Positions 37,033-47,217 of a stretch of DNA of 64,000 nt are shown in pieces. Made by a program: the position numbers and the translations under genes. This DNA comes from Salmonella enterica subsp. diarizonae. GTDB taxonomy: Bacteria > Pseudomonadota > Gammaproteobacteria > Enterobacterales > Enterobacteriaceae. Under the pieces are notes generated by a model. It saw nothing but the letters and a program-made list of their open reading frames with translations, was not told the DNA's origin and ran no database searches. The stretch's first letter is position 1. The number at the start of each line of letters is the position of its first letter. The DNA is taken from the NCBI RefSeq assembly GCF_008692785.1, contig NZ_VXJV01000003.1, positions 248,001 to 312,000 of the forward strand, written 5' to 3'.

Positions 37033-38080
37033 GCGCGACGCGATTAACCAAATCAGGCAGTTCGGCGGACGGCTGGATCGACTGCGTAAATCTCGCGGCG
37101 GAACAGGCGGCGGACGCAACGCGCCAGGACGCCAGAAGCCGACGCCAAAACCGAACTCACGTAAAACGAACGTCTTTAATGAACAGGTGCGCTATGCCTG
37201 GCACGGCGCGCTGCAAGATCTGAAAAGCAAACCGCTGGCGACGTTTCTGACGGTGATGGTGATCGCCATCTCCCTGACGCTGCCAAGCGTCTGCTACATG
37301 GTCTATAAGAACGTCAATCAGGCGGCGACGCAGTATTATCCGTCGCCGCAGATCACCGTTTATCTGCAAAAAACGCTGGATGATGACGCGGCGGCGCGGG
37401 TCGTTGGGCAGCTTCAGGCCGAGCAGGGCGTTGAGAAGGTCAACTACCTGTCCCGTGAGGACGCGCTGGGAGAATTCCGCAACTGGTCTGGCTTTGGCGG
37501 CGCGCTGGATATGTTGGAAGAGAACCCGTTGCCGGCGGTGGCTGTGGTGATCCCCAAGCTGGACTTCCAGAGTACCGCCTCGCTTAATACGCTGCGCGAC
37601 CGTATCTCGCAGATTAACGGCATTGACGAAGTCCGAATGGATGATAGCTGGTTTGCGCGCCTGGCAGCGCTCACCGGGCTGGTGGGCCGCGTGTCGGCGA
37701 TGATCGGCGTGCTGATGGTCGCGGCGGTCTTCCTCGTTATCGGTAACAGCGTGCGCCTGAGCATTTTTGCCCGTCGCGATACCATTAACGTGCAAAAGCT
37801 GATTGGCGCGACTGATGGCTTTATCCTACGTCCGTTCCTCTACGGCGGCGCGTTGCTCGGTTTTTCCGGCGCTTTTCTTTCACTGATATTGTCTGAAATT
37901 TTGGTGATGCGTTTATCATCGGCGGTGACTGAAGTGGCGCAGGTCTTCGGCACGAAGTTTGATCTCAATGGCTTATCGTTCGATGAGTGCCTGTTGTTGT
38001 TGCTGGTCTGCTCTATGATCGGCTGGATCGCCGCCTGGCTGGCCACGGTGCAACATTTACGTCACTTTACTCCCGATTGA
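37025..38080 (+). CDS. ftsX: Cell-division membrane protein FtsX
   Basis: 351 residues from ATG 37025, inside the end of ftsE, giving [19 protein letters not shown] as in E. coli. Basic cytosolic N-terminus, four membrane helices and a large periplasmic loop (about residues 95-220). Partner of FtsE; the loop contacts EnvC. Last gene of ftsYEX. Confidence 0.97.
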   Translation: MNRRDAINQIRQFGGRLDRLRKSRGGTGGGRNAPGRQKPTPKPNSRKTNVFNEQVRYAWHGALQDLKSKPLATFLTVMVIAISLTLPSVCYMVYKNVNQAATQYYPSPQITVYLQKTLDDDAAARVVGQLQAEQGVEKVNYLSREDALGEFRNWSGFGGALDMLEENPLPAVAVVIPKLDFQSTASLNTLRDRISQINGIDEVRMDDSWFARLAALTGLVGRVSAMIGVLMVAAVFLVIGNSVRLSIFARRDTINVQKLIGATDGFILRPFLYGGALLGFSGAFLSLILSEILVMRLSSAVTEVAQVFGTKFDLNGLSFDECLLLLLVCSMIGWIAAWLATVQHLRHFTPD

Positions 38081-38088
38081 TAAAATCG

Positions 38089-38131
38089 TGGTATAATCTT
38101 TCCCTGCAATGGGTTTCCGTTCGCAGGGAAA
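38089..38131 (+). promoter_or_regulatory. rpoH extended -10 promoter and adjacent hairpin
   Basis: TGGTATAAT (38089-38097) is an extended -10 just after the ftsX stop, at the position of E. coli rpoH P1. A 9-bp stem TTTCCCTGC/GCAGGGAAA follows (about 38099-38131) and could act as a leader hairpin or weak ftsX terminator. Confidence 0.55.
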
Positions 38132-38206
38132 GAGTCCCTGTTGTCTCTTCCCCGCGCGTCATCTTTATGTCACATGATTTGTGCAAATTATGCACAGTGT
38201 TACATT

Positions 38207-38233
38207 GAACTTGTGGGTAAAATCACTGTCTGA
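38207..38233 (+). promoter_or_regulatory. Sigma-E promoter of rpoH (P3)
   Basis: GAACTT (38207-38212), 16-bp spacer, TCTGA (38229-38233): consensus sigma-E elements, same sequence as E. coli rpoH P3. Couples envelope stress and extreme heat to sigma-32 synthesis. Confidence 0.9.
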
Positions 38234-38325
38234 TAAAAGAGTGGATGATATTCTCGTTGCTCATCGGCTTTGGCACGGTTGTTGCTCGCTGACGGTGTCA
38301 GGCAATACTGATTGAGAGGATTTGA

Positions 38326-39180
38326 ATGACCAAAGAAATGCAAAATTTAGCTTTAGCCCCTGTTGGCAACCTGGAATCTTATATCCGGGCGGCGAACGCG
38401 TGGCCGATGTTATCGGCTGACGAGGAGCGGGCATTGGCTGAAAGGCTGCATTACCAGGGCGATCTGGAAGCAGCTAAAACGCTGATCCTGTCTCACCTGC
38501 GCTTTGTTGTTCATATTGCTCGTAACTATGCGGGCTATGGTCTGCCGCAGGCGGATTTGATCCAGGAAGGTAATATCGGCCTGATGAAAGCCGTACGTCG
38601 TTTCAACCCGGAAGTAGGCGTGCGTCTGGTGTCCTTCGCCGTACACTGGATTAAAGCAGAAATTCACGAATACGTGTTGCGTAACTGGCGTATCGTTAAG
38701 GTTGCGACCACTAAAGCGCAGCGTAAGCTGTTCTTTAATCTGCGTAAAACCAAGCAGCGTCTGGGCTGGTTTAACCAGGATGAGGTCGAGATGGTGGCGC
38801 GCGAACTGGGTGTTTCCAGTAAAGACGTGCGTGAGATGGAGTCGCGTATGGCAGCGCAGGACATGACGTTTGACATGTCTTCGGACGATGAGTCCGACAG
38901 CCAGCCAATGGCGCCGGTGCTGTATCTGCAGGATAAATCGTCTAACTTTGCCGACGGCATTGAAGACGATAACTGGGAAGAGCAGGCCGCCAACCGACTG
39001 ACCGACGCGATGCAGGGGCTTGACGAGCGTAGCCAGGATATTATCCGCGCTCGCTGGCTGGACGAAGACAATAAGTCTACGTTGCAGGAGCTGGCCGATC
39101 GTTACGGCGTCTCCGCTGAGCGTGTGCGCCAGCTTGAAAAGAACGCCATGAAAAAGCTTCGCGCCGCGATCGAAGCGTAA
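38326..39180 (+). CDS. rpoH: Heat-shock sigma factor RpoH (sigma-32)
   Basis: 284 residues, equal to E. coli. Region 2 with [18 protein letters not shown] upstream, core-binding [20 protein letters not shown] and -10 recognition [18 protein letters not shown]. RpoH box [13 protein letters not shown] is at about residues 132-144. Region 4.2 helix-turn-helix ends [17 protein letters not shown]. Directs heat-shock gene transcription. GAGAGGA precedes the ATG; the early coding mRNA is the known thermosensor region. Confidence 0.98.
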   Translation: MTKEMQNLALAPVGNLESYIRAANAWPMLSADEERALAERLHYQGDLEAAKTLILSHLRFVVHIARNYAGYGLPQADLIQEGNIGLMKAVRRFNPEVGVRLVSFAVHWIKAEIHEYVLRNWRIVKVATTKAQRKLFFNLRKTKQRLGWFNQDEVEMVARELGVSSKDVREMESRMAAQDMTFDMSSDDESDSQPMAPVLYLQDKSSNFADGIEDDNWEEQAANRLTDAMQGLDERSQDIIRARWLDEDNKSTLQELADRYGVSAERVRQLEKNAMKKLRAAIEA

Positions 39181-39200
39181 CTTCCCCTTCACGACCCGTA

Positions 39201-39236
39201 AAACCCTGGATGTAAATCCGGGGTTTTTTTGTTTTT
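39201..39236 (+). terminator. rpoH terminator
   Basis: AAACCCTGGAT-GTA-AATCCGGGGTTTTTTT: an imperfect GC stem and long T-run 20-50 bp after the rpoH stop. Confidence 0.85.
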
Positions 39237-39390
39237 ATCATCCTCTCCCGCCTGAGTTCGCTCACCCTGTCATTAAATTGTTATTCAATTGTCAAATTAA
39301 CTATTCAAAAACTATCAAAATCGGGTATGTTTTAGCAGAGTATGCTGCTAAAGCACGAGCGGTAGGCCAATAATCGAAATAAAGTGCTGA

Positions 39391-39419
39391 ACAATAACAT
39401 CACAACACACGTAACAACC
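39391..39419 (+). promoter_or_regulatory. C/A-rich GcvB target region in livJ leader
   Basis: The livJ leader contains CATCACAACACACGTAACAA within 50 nt of the start. GcvB sRNA represses livJ in Salmonella through its GU-rich R1 region pairing with such C/A-rich stretches (established for the family of targets). The precise pairing here is inferred. Confidence 0.5.
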
Positions 39420-39440
39420 AGAATAATGGGGATTATCAGG

Positions 39441-40544
39441 ATGAATATGAAGGGTAAAACGTTATTGGCAGGATGTATCGCCCTGTCGTTAAGCCATATG
39501 GCATTCGCAGACGACATTAAAGTCGCGGTTGTCGGCGCGATGTCCGGTCCGGTGGCGCAGTATGGCGACCAGGAATTTACCGGTGCGGAACAGGCGATTG
39601 CCGATATCAATGCGAAAGGCGGTATTAAAGGCGATAAGCTCGTCGCGGTGAAATATGACGACGCCTGTGACCCGAAGCAGGCGGTAGCTGTCGCTAACAA
39701 AGTGGTGAACGACGGCATCAGGTATGTTATCGGTCACTTATGCTCCTCTTCCACACAGCCAGCGTCTGATATCTACGAAGACGAAGGCATCCTGATGATA
39801 ACCCCGGCAGCGACCGCGCCGGAGCTGACCGCGCGCGGCTATAACCTGATCCTGCGCACGACCGGTCTGGACTCTGACCAGGGACCAACGGCGGCAAAGT
39901 ATATTCTGGAGAAGGTAAAACCGCAGCGTATCGCGATTATCCACGATAAGCAGCAGTACGGCGAAGGGCTGGCGCGCGCGGTGCAGGACGGTCTGAAGAA
40001 AGGCGGCGCTAACGTCGTGTTCTTTGATGGTATTACCGCCGGTGAAAAAGATTTCTCCACTCTGGTAGCGCGTCTGAAAAAAGAAAATATCGACTTTGTC
40101 TACTACGGCGGTTATCACCCGGAAATGGGGCAGATTTTACGCCAGTCTCGCGCCGCAGGGCTGAAAACCCAGTTTATGGGGCCGGAGGGGGTGGCGAATG
40201 TCTCGCTGTCTAACATCGCCGGAGAGTCTGCCGAAGGGATGCTGGTCACCAAACCGAAGAACTACGATCAGGTCCCGGCGAACAAACCGATTGTGGACGC
40301 CATCAAAGCGAAGAAACAAGATCCTAGCGGCGCGTTTGTCTGGACAACCTATGCGGCGTTGCAATCATTGCAGGCGGGTTTGAATCAGTCTGACGATCCG
40401 GCGGAAATCGCCAAATACCTGAAAGGCGCCACGGTCGACACCGTAATGGGACCGCTGTCGTGGGATGAGAAAGGCGATCTGAAAGGCTTTGAGTTCGGCG
40501 TATTTACCTGGCATGCGAACGGGACGGCGACCGACGCCAAATAG
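39441..40544 (+). CDS. livJ: Leu/Ile/Val-binding protein LivJ
   Basis: 367 residues from ATG 39441 ([15 protein letters not shown]), the family length; the longer frame from GTG 39384 is leader. Signal peptide cleaved after MAFA, then [20 protein letters not shown]. Type I periplasmic binding fold. Supplies branched-chain amino acids to LivHMGF. Separated from livK by the convergent panM gene. Leucine/Lrp-controlled in relatives. Confidence 0.97.
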   Translation: MNMKGKTLLAGCIALSLSHMAFADDIKVAVVGAMSGPVAQYGDQEFTGAEQAIADINAKGGIKGDKLVAVKYDDACDPKQAVAVANKVVNDGIRYVIGHLCSSSTQPASDIYEDEGILMITPAATAPELTARGYNLILRTTGLDSDQGPTAAKYILEKVKPQRIAIIHDKQQYGEGLARAVQDGLKKGGANVVFFDGITAGEKDFSTLVARLKKENIDFVYYGGYHPEMGQILRQSRAAGLKTQFMGPEGVANVSLSNIAGESAEGMLVTKPKNYDQVPANKPIVDAIKAKKQDPSGAFVWTTYAALQSLQAGLNQSDDPAEIAKYLKGATVDTVMGPLSWDEKGDLKGFEFGVFTWHANGTATDAK

Positions 40545-40550
40545 TCGTTA

Positions 40551-40589
40551 GCCGGATGGCGCATTCAGTAGTCGCCATCCGGCTTTTTT
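40551..40589. terminator. livJ terminator with REP-like stem
   Basis: Perfect 11-bp stem GCCGGATGGCG (40551-40561) and CGCCATCCGGC (40573-40583), followed by six T. The stem has REP sequence, so a REP appears to serve as terminator. It touches the panM stop from the other side. Confidence 0.85.
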
Positions 40590-40971
40590 AGCGCTTCTCC
40601 CAGCCGTCATGTTGGGCGGTAAAGCCTAACGCCTGCATAAACGCCGCCATAACGCCGCGGTCTTCAACACCGACATCCGCCATCCACCACGACGAGACAT
40701 TGGGGTTATCGCGGATGACTTCTTCTACCAGGTATTGCCCGACGCCACGACGGCGCGTCACGTCACGCACGCGTAGCGAATCCAGTGCGCCCTGCGTCCC
40801 GCTCAGCGTTACTCTTACGGCGCCCAACAAACGCTCGTTAAACCGCGCGGCATAAATCCGGTGCGTTTCATCTACGCTTAATGAGGAGGCGGAATATTCC
40901 GGCCAGATTTTGCCCAGATCGATCTGATCCTGAGCGCTAAAGTGTTCTAAACGAAGAATGGTCAGCTTCAT
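40588..40971 (-). CDS. panM: PanD maturation/regulatory factor PanM (PanZ)
   Basis: 127 residues, GNAT fold (RRRGVGQYLVEEVIRDNP acyl-CoA loop). E. coli PanM binds acetyl-CoA and PanD zymogen, promoting its self-cleavage and inhibiting the enzyme, so setting beta-alanine and CoA synthesis. Same location as in E. coli, between livJ and livK on the opposite strand. Confidence 0.93.
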   Translation of the reverse strand: MKLTILRLEHFSAQDQIDLGKIWPEYSASSLSVDETHRIYAARFNERLLGAVRVTLSGTQGALDSLRVRDVTRRRGVGQYLVEEVIRDNPNVSSWWMADVGVEDRGVMAAFMQALGFTAQHDGWEKR

Positions 40972-41323
40972 CGACGGCTTGTCCCGATTTCAAAAGATGC
41001 GATCAGTGTACCGAAATAGTCAGGCCAGATGCTTTCTCTTTTTTGTGTCATTTACCAGGTTATTAATTTTTTAACAACGATAACTACAGTTTGAAACATT
41101 AGAGAATGAAAAACAGGCAGCATAATCCCCTGAGTGCTAGTGAATTATTCCGCTTAATATACCGTTATTTTATGCTGACAAGTGCAATTTTTTTTGTTTA
41201 TCTATAGCTAAAAGCAGAATATTATCTTTCCTTAATAGACTGAAAAATAGAGATTTTAATCTCATTATGCTTTAAATGCTGCGCTAACCCATTAATGAGA
41301 CAGGCAAAAAGCGCACCGTTTAT

Positions 41324-41344
41324 AAAAAGCACAGTCTGCTTTTT
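41324..41344 (+). terminator. Terminator-like hairpin in livK leader
   Basis: AAAAAGCA-CAGTC-TGCTTTTT: 8-bp perfect stem ending in T residues, about 50 bp before the livK ATG. Either an attenuator in the livK leader or an upstream transcript terminator. Confidence 0.4.
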
Positions 41345-41348
41345 AACC

Positions 41349-41363
41349 AGCAAAACACAAAAT
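41349..41363 (+). promoter_or_regulatory. C/A-rich GcvB target region in livK leader
   Basis: AGCAAAACACAAAAT about 35 nt before the livK ATG resembles sites paired by the GcvB R1 region. livK is a known Salmonella GcvB target; the exact pairing is inferred. Confidence 0.45.
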
Positions 41364-41393
41364 ATATAACATCACGAATGGGGATACAGGCAC

Positions 41394-42503
41394 ATGAAAC
41401 GGAAAGCGAAAACGATAATCGCAGGGATCGTTGCATTAGCAGCCTCGCAGGGGGCAATGGCAGACGATATTAAAGTCGCCGTAGTCGGGGCGATGTCCGG
41501 CCCGGTAGCGCAATGGGGCGATATGGAATTTAACGGCGCGCGCCAGGCCATTAAAGACATCAACGCTAAAGGCGGTATTAAAGGCGATAAGCTGGTCGGC
41601 GTGGAATACGATGATGCCTGCGATCCAAAACAGGCGGTGGCGGTGGCCAACAAAATCGTTAACGACGGCATTCAGTACGTTATTGGTCACTTATGTTCTT
41701 CTTCTACCCAGCCGGCTTCCGATATCTATGAAGATGAAGGTATTCTGATGATCTCCCCGGGGGCGACTAACCCGGAGCTGACGGCGCGCGGCTATCAGTA
41801 CATTATGCGTACCGCCGGCCTGGACTCCTCCCAGGGGCCAACGGCCGCGAAATACATCCTGGAAACGGTGAAACCGCAACGTATCGCTATCATTCACGAT
41901 AAACAGCAATACGGCGAAGGACTGGCACGCTCCGTGCAGGATGGCCTGAAGCAGGGCAGTGCCAATATTGTCTTTTTTGATGGTATTACCGCCGGCGAAA
42001 AAGATTTCTCCGCCCTGATTGCCCGCTTACAAAAAGAGAATATCGACTTTGTGTATTACGGCGGCTACTACCCGGAAATGGGGCAGATGCTGCGCCAGGC
42101 GCGGGCTAATGGCCTGAAAACGCAATTTATGGGGCCGGAAGGCGTGGGTAACGCGTCGCTGTCCAATATTGCGGGCGGTGCGGCGGAAGGCATGTTGGTG
42201 ACGATGCCAAAACGTTATGACCAGGACCCGGCGAATAAGGCGATTGTCGAGGCGCTGAAAGCCGACAAGAAAGATCCCAGCGGCCCGTACGTCTGGATCA
42301 CCTACGCCGCCGTCCAGTCACTGGCGACCGCAATGGCGCGTAGCGCCAGCCATGCTCCGCTGGATCTGGTGAAAGATCTTAAAGCGAACGGGGCTGATAC
42401 CGTCATTGGGCCGCTGAAATGGGATGAAAAAGGCGATCTTAAGGGATTTGAATTTGGCGTCTTCCAGTGGCACGCCGACGGCTCGTCAACCGTCGCGAAG
42501 TAA
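41394..42503 (+). CDS. livK: Leucine-specific binding protein LivK
   Basis: 369 residues. Signal peptide [23 protein letters not shown], then [20 protein letters not shown]. Highly similar to LivJ throughout, reflecting gene duplication. Binds leucine for the shared LivHMGF permease. First gene of livKHMGF. Confidence 0.97.
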   Translation: MKRKAKTIIAGIVALAASQGAMADDIKVAVVGAMSGPVAQWGDMEFNGARQAIKDINAKGGIKGDKLVGVEYDDACDPKQAVAVANKIVNDGIQYVIGHLCSSSTQPASDIYEDEGILMISPGATNPELTARGYQYIMRTAGLDSSQGPTAAKYILETVKPQRIAIIHDKQQYGEGLARSVQDGLKQGSANIVFFDGITAGEKDFSALIARLQKENIDFVYYGGYYPEMGQMLRQARANGLKTQFMGPEGVGNASLSNIAGGAAEGMLVTMPKRYDQDPANKAIVEALKADKKDPSGPYVWITYAAVQSLATAMARSASHAPLDLVKDLKANGADTVIGPLKWDEKGDLKGFEFGVFQWHADGSSTVAK

Positions 42504-42562
42504 TGCCAGAAGATAAGTTATCCCACCGCCCGCACGCCGGGCGGGTTTAAAAAGGTTACCTT

Positions 42563-43489
42563 ATGTCCGAGCAGTTTCTCTATTTCTTGCAGCAGATGTT
42601 TAACGGCGTCACGCTGGGAAGCACCTACGCGCTGATTGCTATCGGTTATACGATGGTGTACGGCATTATCGGCATGATCAACTTCGCTCATGGCGAGGTG
42701 TACATGATCGGCAGCTACGTCTCTTTTATGATTATCGCCGCGCTAATGATGATGGGGATCGACACCAGTTGGCTACTGGTGGCCGCCGGATTTATCGGCG
42801 CGATTATTATTGCCAGCGCCTACGGCTGGAGTATTGAGCGAGTCGCTTACCGGCCCGTGCGCAACTCCAAACGCCTGATAGCCCTGATTTCCGCCATCGG
42901 GATGTCTATCTTCCTGCAAAACTACGTCAGCCTAACGGAAGGTTCGCGCGACGTGGCGTTGCCCAGCCTGTTCAACGGCCAGTGGATTGTGGGCAGTAGC
43001 GAAAACTTTTCCGCGTCCATCACCACCATGCAGGCAGTTATCTGGATAGTCACCTTTCTGGCTATGCTGGCGCTAACCATTTTCATTCGCTACTCCCGGA
43101 TGGGCCGCGCCTGCCGCGCCTGTGCGGAGGATCTGAAAATGGCCAGCCTGCTCGGCATTAATACCGACCGCGTCATTGCGCTAACGTTTGTTATCGGTGC
43201 GGCAATGGCGGCGGTGGCGGGCGTTCTGCTCGGACAATTTTACGGCGTGATTAACCCCTACATCGGTTTTATGGCCGGGATGAAAGCGTTCACCGCGGCG
43301 GTGCTGGGCGGTATTGGCAGCATTCCGGGCGCGATGATTGGCGGTCTGATTTTGGGCGTCGCCGAAGCGCTCTCGTCTGCATATTTAAGTACCGAATATA
43401 AAGATGTCGTGTCGTTCGCTCTGCTGATTCTGGTACTGCTGGTGATGCCGACCGGTATCCTGGGTCGTCCGGAGGTAGAGAAAGTATGA
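42563..43489 (+). CDS. livH: Branched-chain amino acid permease LivH
   Basis: 308 residues, about eight hydrophobic helices; [21 protein letters not shown] at the N-terminus and the EAA-like [20 protein letters not shown] cytoplasmic loop. Inner-membrane subunit of LIV-I. AGGTTACC lies upstream of the ATG; overlaps livM by 4 bp. Confidence 0.97.
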   Translation: MSEQFLYFLQQMFNGVTLGSTYALIAIGYTMVYGIIGMINFAHGEVYMIGSYVSFMIIAALMMMGIDTSWLLVAAGFIGAIIIASAYGWSIERVAYRPVRNSKRLIALISAIGMSIFLQNYVSLTEGSRDVALPSLFNGQWIVGSSENFSASITTMQAVIWIVTFLAMLALTIFIRYSRMGRACRACAEDLKMASLLGINTDRVIALTFVIGAAMAAVAGVLLGQFYGVINPYIGFMAGMKAFTAAVLGGIGSIPGAMIGGLILGVAEALSSAYLSTEYKDVVSFALLILVLLVMPTGILGRPEVEKV

Positions 43490-44763
43490 AACCGATGCAT
43501 ATTGCGATGGCTCTGTTCTCTGCGGCGATGTTTTTCGTTCTGGCTGGCGTCTTCATGGGCGTACAACTGGAGCTGGACGGCACCAGGCTGGTGGTGGATA
43601 CCGCCGCCGACATCCGCTGGCAGTGGATCTTTATCGGTACGGCAGTGGTCTTTTTCTTTCAGTTGCTGCGTCCGATGTGCCAGAAAGCGGTGAAGAACGT
43701 CTCCGGACCGAAGTTTATTCTGCCGGCGATCGATGGCTCTACCGTTAAGCAAAAGCTGTTTTTGATAGCGCTGCTGGTTATCGCCGTGGCGTGGCCGTTT
43801 ATGGTGTCGCGCGGTAGCGTGGATATCGCCACCCTGACCATGATTTATATCATCCTCGGTCTGGGGCTGAACGTGGTGGTGGGGCTGTCCGGTCTGCTGG
43901 TATTGGGCTATGGCGGCTTTTACGCCATCGGCGCCTACACCTTTGCGCTGCTCAACCACTATTACGGTTTGGGCTTCTGGACTTGCCTGCCGCTGGCGGG
44001 ATTGGTCTCTGCTGCCGCCGGTTTCCTGCTTGGCTTCCCGGTACTGCGCCTGCGCGGCGACTATCTGGCGATTGTGACGCTCGGCTTCGGCGAAATCGTC
44101 CGTATTCTGCTGCTCAACAACACCGAAGTAACCGGCGGTCCGAACGGCATTAGCCAGATCCCCAAACCGACGCTGTTTGGTCTGGAGTTTAGCCGCAGTA
44201 CCCGCGAAGGCGGCTGGGATACCTTCAGCAATTTCTTTGGCGTGAAGTACGACCCGTCCGACCGGGTCATCTTCCTCTATCTGGTAGCCTTGCTGCTGGT
44301 GGTCTTGTCGCTGTTTGTCATTAACCGCCTGCTGCGGATGCCGTTGGGCCGGGCGTGGGAAGCGTTGCGTGAAGATGAGATCGCTTGTCGTTCATTAGGC
44401 TTAAGCCCGACGCGCATCAAGCTGACCGCTTTTACTATCAGCGCCGCGTTTGCCGGTTTCGCCGGTACGTTGTTTGCCGCCCGCCAGGGCTTTGTCAGCC
44501 CGGAATCCTTCACCTTCGCTGAGTCCGCCTTCGTGCTGGCGATTGTGGTGCTGGGCGGAATGGGCTCGCAGTTTGCGGTGATCCTGGCGGCGGTTCTGCT
44601 GGTGGTGTCGCGCGAATTGATGCGCGACTTCAACGAATACAGCATGTTGATGCTCGGCGGTTTGATGGTGTTGATGATGATCTGGCGCCCGCAGGGATTG
44701 CTGCCGATGACGCGTCCGCAGTTGAAGCTGAAAAATGGTCAGGCGAAAGGAGAGCGGGCATGA
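43486..44763 (+). CDS. livM: Branched-chain amino acid permease LivM
   Basis: 425 residues, E. coli length. Extra N-terminal helices (about 1-110) before the conserved permease core with [19 protein letters not shown] and [19 protein letters not shown] loop. Second membrane subunit of LIV-I. Overlaps livH and livG by 4 bp each. Confidence 0.97.
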   Translation: MKPMHIAMALFSAAMFFVLAGVFMGVQLELDGTRLVVDTAADIRWQWIFIGTAVVFFFQLLRPMCQKAVKNVSGPKFILPAIDGSTVKQKLFLIALLVIAVAWPFMVSRGSVDIATLTMIYIILGLGLNVVVGLSGLLVLGYGGFYAIGAYTFALLNHYYGLGFWTCLPLAGLVSAAAGFLLGFPVLRLRGDYLAIVTLGFGEIVRILLLNNTEVTGGPNGISQIPKPTLFGLEFSRSTREGGWDTFSNFFGVKYDPSDRVIFLYLVALLLVVLSLFVINRLLRMPLGRAWEALREDEIACRSLGLSPTRIKLTAFTISAAFAGFAGTLFAARQGFVSPESFTFAESAFVLAIVVLGGMGSQFAVILAAVLLVVSRELMRDFNEYSMLMLGGLMVLMMIWRPQGLLPMTRPQLKLKNGQAKGERA

Positions 44764-45527
44764 GTCAGCCATTATTAGCGGTTAACGGCCTGATGATGCG
44801 CTTTGGCGGTTTGCTGGCGGTCAACAATGTATCGCTGGAATTGCGTGAGCGGGAAATTGTGTCGCTGATTGGCCCTAACGGCGCGGGTAAAACCACGGTG
44901 TTTAACTGTCTGACCGGTTTTTATAAGCCGACAGGCGGTACGATCACACTGCGCGAGCGGCACCTGGAAGGACTGCCGGGCCAGCAGATCGCCCGCATGG
45001 GCGTGGTGCGCACTTTCCAGCATGTGCGTCTGTTTCGCGAAATGACGGTGATTGAAAACCTGCTGGTAGCTCAGCACCAGCAACTGAAAACGGGCCTCTT
45101 TTCCGGCCTGTTGAAAACGCCCGCTTTCCGCCGCGCGCAAAGCGAAGCGCTGGACCGCGCGGCGACCTGGCTTGAGCGTATTGGCCTGCTTGAACATGCC
45201 AACCGCCAGGCCAGTAATCTGGCCTACGGCGACCAGCGTCGGCTGGAGATTGCCCGCTGCATGGTGACACAGCCAGAAATTCTGATGCTCGACGAACCGG
45301 CGGCCGGTCTTAACCCTAAAGAGACCAAAGAGCTGGATGAGCTGATTGCCGAACTACGTAATCATCACAACACCACTATCTTGCTGATTGAACACGATAT
45401 GAAGCTGGTGATGGGCATTTCCGATCGCATTTACGTGGTGAACCAGGGCACGCCGCTGGCGAACGGCACGCCGGAAGAGATCCGCAACAACCCGGACGTC
45501 ATTCGCGCTTATCTGGGTGAGGCATAA
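44760..45527 (+). CDS. livG: LIV-I ATPase LivG
   Basis: 255 residues. Walker [10 protein letters not shown], signature region [13 protein letters not shown], Walker [14 protein letters not shown], switch His in LIEHD. One of two ATPases energising leucine/isoleucine/valine import. livF starts 1 bp after its stop. Confidence 0.97.
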   Translation: MSQPLLAVNGLMMRFGGLLAVNNVSLELREREIVSLIGPNGAGKTTVFNCLTGFYKPTGGTITLRERHLEGLPGQQIARMGVVRTFQHVRLFREMTVIENLLVAQHQQLKTGLFSGLLKTPAFRRAQSEALDRAATWLERIGLLEHANRQASNLAYGDQRRLEIARCMVTQPEILMLDEPAAGLNPKETKELDELIAELRNHHNTTILLIEHDMKLVMGISDRIYVVNQGTPLANGTPEEIRNNPDVIRAYLGEA

Positions 45528-45528
45528 G

Positions 45529-46242
45529 ATGGAAAAAACGATGTTAACGTTTGAAAAGGTCAGCGCTCACTACGGCAAGATTCAGGCGCTGCACGACGTC
45601 AGTCTGCACATTAACCAGGGGGAAATCGTTACCCTGATTGGCGCTAACGGCGCGGGGAAAACGACGCTGCTTGGTACCTTGTGCGGCGATCCGCGTGCCT
45701 CCAGCGGACGGGTGGTGTTTGACGGTAAAGACATCACCGACTGGCAGACGGCGAAAATCATGCGTGAAGCGGTGGCGATAGTGCCGGAAGGGCGGCGCGT
45801 CTTCTCGCGGATGACGGTGGAAGAGAATCTGGCGATGGGCGGTTTTTTTGTCGAGCGCGATCGGTTTCAGGAGCGTATCAAATGGGTGTACGAGCTGTTT
45901 CCGCGTCTGCATGAACGCCGTATCCAGCGAGCGGGCACCATGTCTGGCGGCGAACAGCAGATGCTGGCGATTGGCCGCGCGTTGATGAGCCAGCCGAGGC
46001 TATTGCTGCTGGATGAACCGTCGCTGGGGCTGGCGCCGATTATCATCCAGCAGATCTTCGACACCATTGAGCAGTTGCGCGAGCAGGGTATGACCATCTT
46101 CCTTGTCGAGCAGAACGCCAACCAGGCGCTGAAGCTCGCTGACCGCGGTTATGTGCTGGAAAACGGCCACGTGGTGCTATCCGATACCGGTGATGCGCTG
46201 CTGGCGAACGAAGCGGTGCGCAGCGCCTATCTGGGCGGTTAG
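45529..46242 (+). CDS. livF: LIV-I ATPase LivF
   Basis: 237 residues from ATG 45529 (MEKTMLTFEKVSAHYGKIQ), the E. coli length. Walker A GANGAGKTT, signature MSGGEQQM, Walker B LLLLDEPSLG. Last gene of livKHMGF, followed by a terminator and then the phd/doc module. Confidence 0.97.
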   Translation: MEKTMLTFEKVSAHYGKIQALHDVSLHINQGEIVTLIGANGAGKTTLLGTLCGDPRASSGRVVFDGKDITDWQTAKIMREAVAIVPEGRRVFSRMTVEENLAMGGFFVERDRFQERIKWVYELFPRLHERRIQRAGTMSGGEQQMLAIGRALMSQPRLLLLDEPSLGLAPIIIQQIFDTIEQLREQGMTIFLVEQNANQALKLADRGYVLENGHVVLSDTGDALLANEAVRSAYLGG

Positions 46243-46262
46243 ACTGTGCCAGGGGGAAGCGC

Positions 46263-46277
46263 GTGCGCCGTCCCCGG
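46263..46277. repeat. Left 15-bp direct repeat flanking phd/doc
   Basis: GTGCGCCGTCCCCGG, identical to 47003-47017. The pair brackets the terminator plus the toxin-antitoxin module with a 740-bp period. Confidence 0.8.
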
Positions 46278-46301
46278 TAACGGCAAGCGGTAAAATTTTT
46301 C

Positions 46302-46326
46302 AAAAGAGCCTGATGGCTCTTTTTTT
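46302..46326 (+). terminator. livF terminator
   Basis: AGAGCC (46305-46310), loop TGAT, GGCTCT (46315-46320), then a T-run to 46326; preceded by AAAA. Confidence 0.85.
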
Positions 46327-46336
46327 GTACGTGTTT

Positions 46337-46359
46337 GTTGTACAATAAACATGTACAAC
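46337..46359. promoter_or_regulatory. Palindromic operator upstream of phd/doc
   Basis: GTTGTACA (46337-46344) and TGTACAAC (46352-46359), a perfect 8-bp inverted repeat with 7-bp spacer. It overlaps a -10-like TACAAT and ends 13 bp before the phd ATG. Fits autorepression by Phd/Doc, as known for the P1 system. Confidence 0.75.
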
Positions 46360-46372
46360 TGGGGAGGTGTTC

Positions 46373-46594
46373 ATGCGTACGGTTAACTATAGCGAAGCGC
46401 GGCAAAATCTGGCCGAAGTCCTGGAAAGTGCGGTGACGGGGGGCCCTGTCACCATCACGCGTCGTGGGCATAAGTCCGCAGTGATCATCAGCGCCGAGGA
46501 GTTTGAGCGTTATCAGACGGCGCGAATGGATGATGAGTTTGCTGCCATTATGGCGGTTCATGGCAATGAGCTCAGGGAGCTGGCGGATAAATGA
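46373..46594 (+). CDS. phd: Antitoxin Phd/YefM family
   Basis: 73 residues from ATG 46373 (MRTVNYSEARQNLAEVLESA), with GGGGAGG 6 bp upstream; a GTG two codons earlier is less likely. N-terminal Phd/YefM DNA-binding and dimer fold (VTITRRGHKSAVIISAEEFERYQ), C-terminal acidic helix that would block Doc. Overlaps the toxin gene by 4 bp. Antitoxin and autorepressor. Confidence 0.88.
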   Translation: MRTVNYSEARQNLAEVLESAVTGGPVTITRRGHKSAVIISAEEFERYQTARMDDEFAAIMAVHGNELRELADK

Positions 46595-46959
46595 CCCTGC
46601 AACTTATCTCAGCGGAAGAGATAATTCAGTTTCACGACAGGCTTCTCCGCGTTACGCCTGGTGTAACAGGTATGCCTGATCCTGGCCGCGCGGAAGCGCT
46701 AATGTACCGGGTACTCAATCAAATCGAATATGAAGGGGTGACCGACGTGTGGCTGCTGGCGGCAATGCATTTGCTCGCTATATCCCGTGGGCATATCTTC
46801 AATGATGGTAACAAACGCACCGCCTTATTTATTACGTTGCTGTTTTTAAAGCGCAATGGGATCTCACTCGCTGCGAATCCGGATTTTGTCGATATGACAG
46901 TCGATGCGGCGGCAGGGCGGCTTACGCTGGAGCAAATTGCCGTTCGCTTACGCGCCTGA
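46591..46959 (+). CDS. doc: Toxin Doc (Fic/Doc family)
   Basis: 122 residues. The Fic/Doc core HIFNDGNKRTA is intact (His68, Asp72, Lys75, Arg76), so the toxin is probably active. P1 Doc phosphorylates EF-Tu Thr382 and stops translation; same activity is inferred here. Located between livF and ugpB. Confidence 0.88.
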   Translation: MTLQLISAEEIIQFHDRLLRVTPGVTGMPDPGRAEALMYRVLNQIEYEGVTDVWLLAAMHLLAISRGHIFNDGNKRTALFITLLFLKRNGISLAANPDFVDMTVDAAAGRLTLEQIAVRLRA

Positions 46960-47002
46960 GACGTTAATCCCGGCGACGCTCCGCCTGGTTGAGTTACGGC
47001 AT

Positions 47003-47017
47003 GTGCGCCGTCCCCGG
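47003..47017. repeat. Right 15-bp direct repeat flanking phd/doc
   Basis: GTGCGCCGTCCCCGG, identical to 46263-46277, 43 bp after the doc stop. Confidence 0.8.
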
Positions 47018-47112
47018 GAATAATGTCGTACCTATCCGTGCCGTAGCTCCCACTTTTCTTTTCCGGCGCTTTCACTGCCTTGCCATCTCTCTGTCGCCTT
47101 ACTATCTTTTTT

Positions 47113-47154
47113 TTGTAATAAAAAAGTTATTTTTCTGTCATTCGAGCATGTCAT
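47113..47154 (+). promoter_or_regulatory. Pho box region of ugpB
   Basis: Tandem PhoB-like units at 11-bp period: TGTAAT (47114), AGTTAT (47125) and CTGTCAT (47135-47141), with a further ATGTCAT at 47148-47154. The region precedes ugpB as in E. coli, where phosphate starvation via PhoB activates ugp. Confidence 0.65.
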
Positions 47155-47217
47155 GTTACCCCCGCGAACATAAAACGCGTGATATCGCGCATCCCGGCAC
47201 AAAAAGAGAGATAACCG

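Larger units (their letters stand above)
40972..41393 (+). other. panM-livK intergenic region
   Basis: 422 bp, AT-rich, no convincing gene. It must hold the panM and livK promoters. Near livK it has a perfect 8-bp stem AAAAAGCA (41324-41331) / TGCTTTTT (41337-41344) and a C/A-rich leader. No tRNA, repeat or mobile element seen. Confidence 0.6.

Noticed and set aside
38410-39192. 260-codon minus-strand frame opposite rpoH
   Set aside because: rpoH matches sigma-32 over its whole length; the antisense frame has no recognisable features.
39384-39440. Longer livJ starting at GTG 39384
   Set aside because: Would add 19 residues before the signal peptide; ATG 39441 gives the family length and a normal signal sequence.
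43258-43959. 233-codon minus-strand frame across livH/livM
   Set aside because: Spans two coupled genes with excellent family matches; histidine/glutamine-rich nonsense composition.
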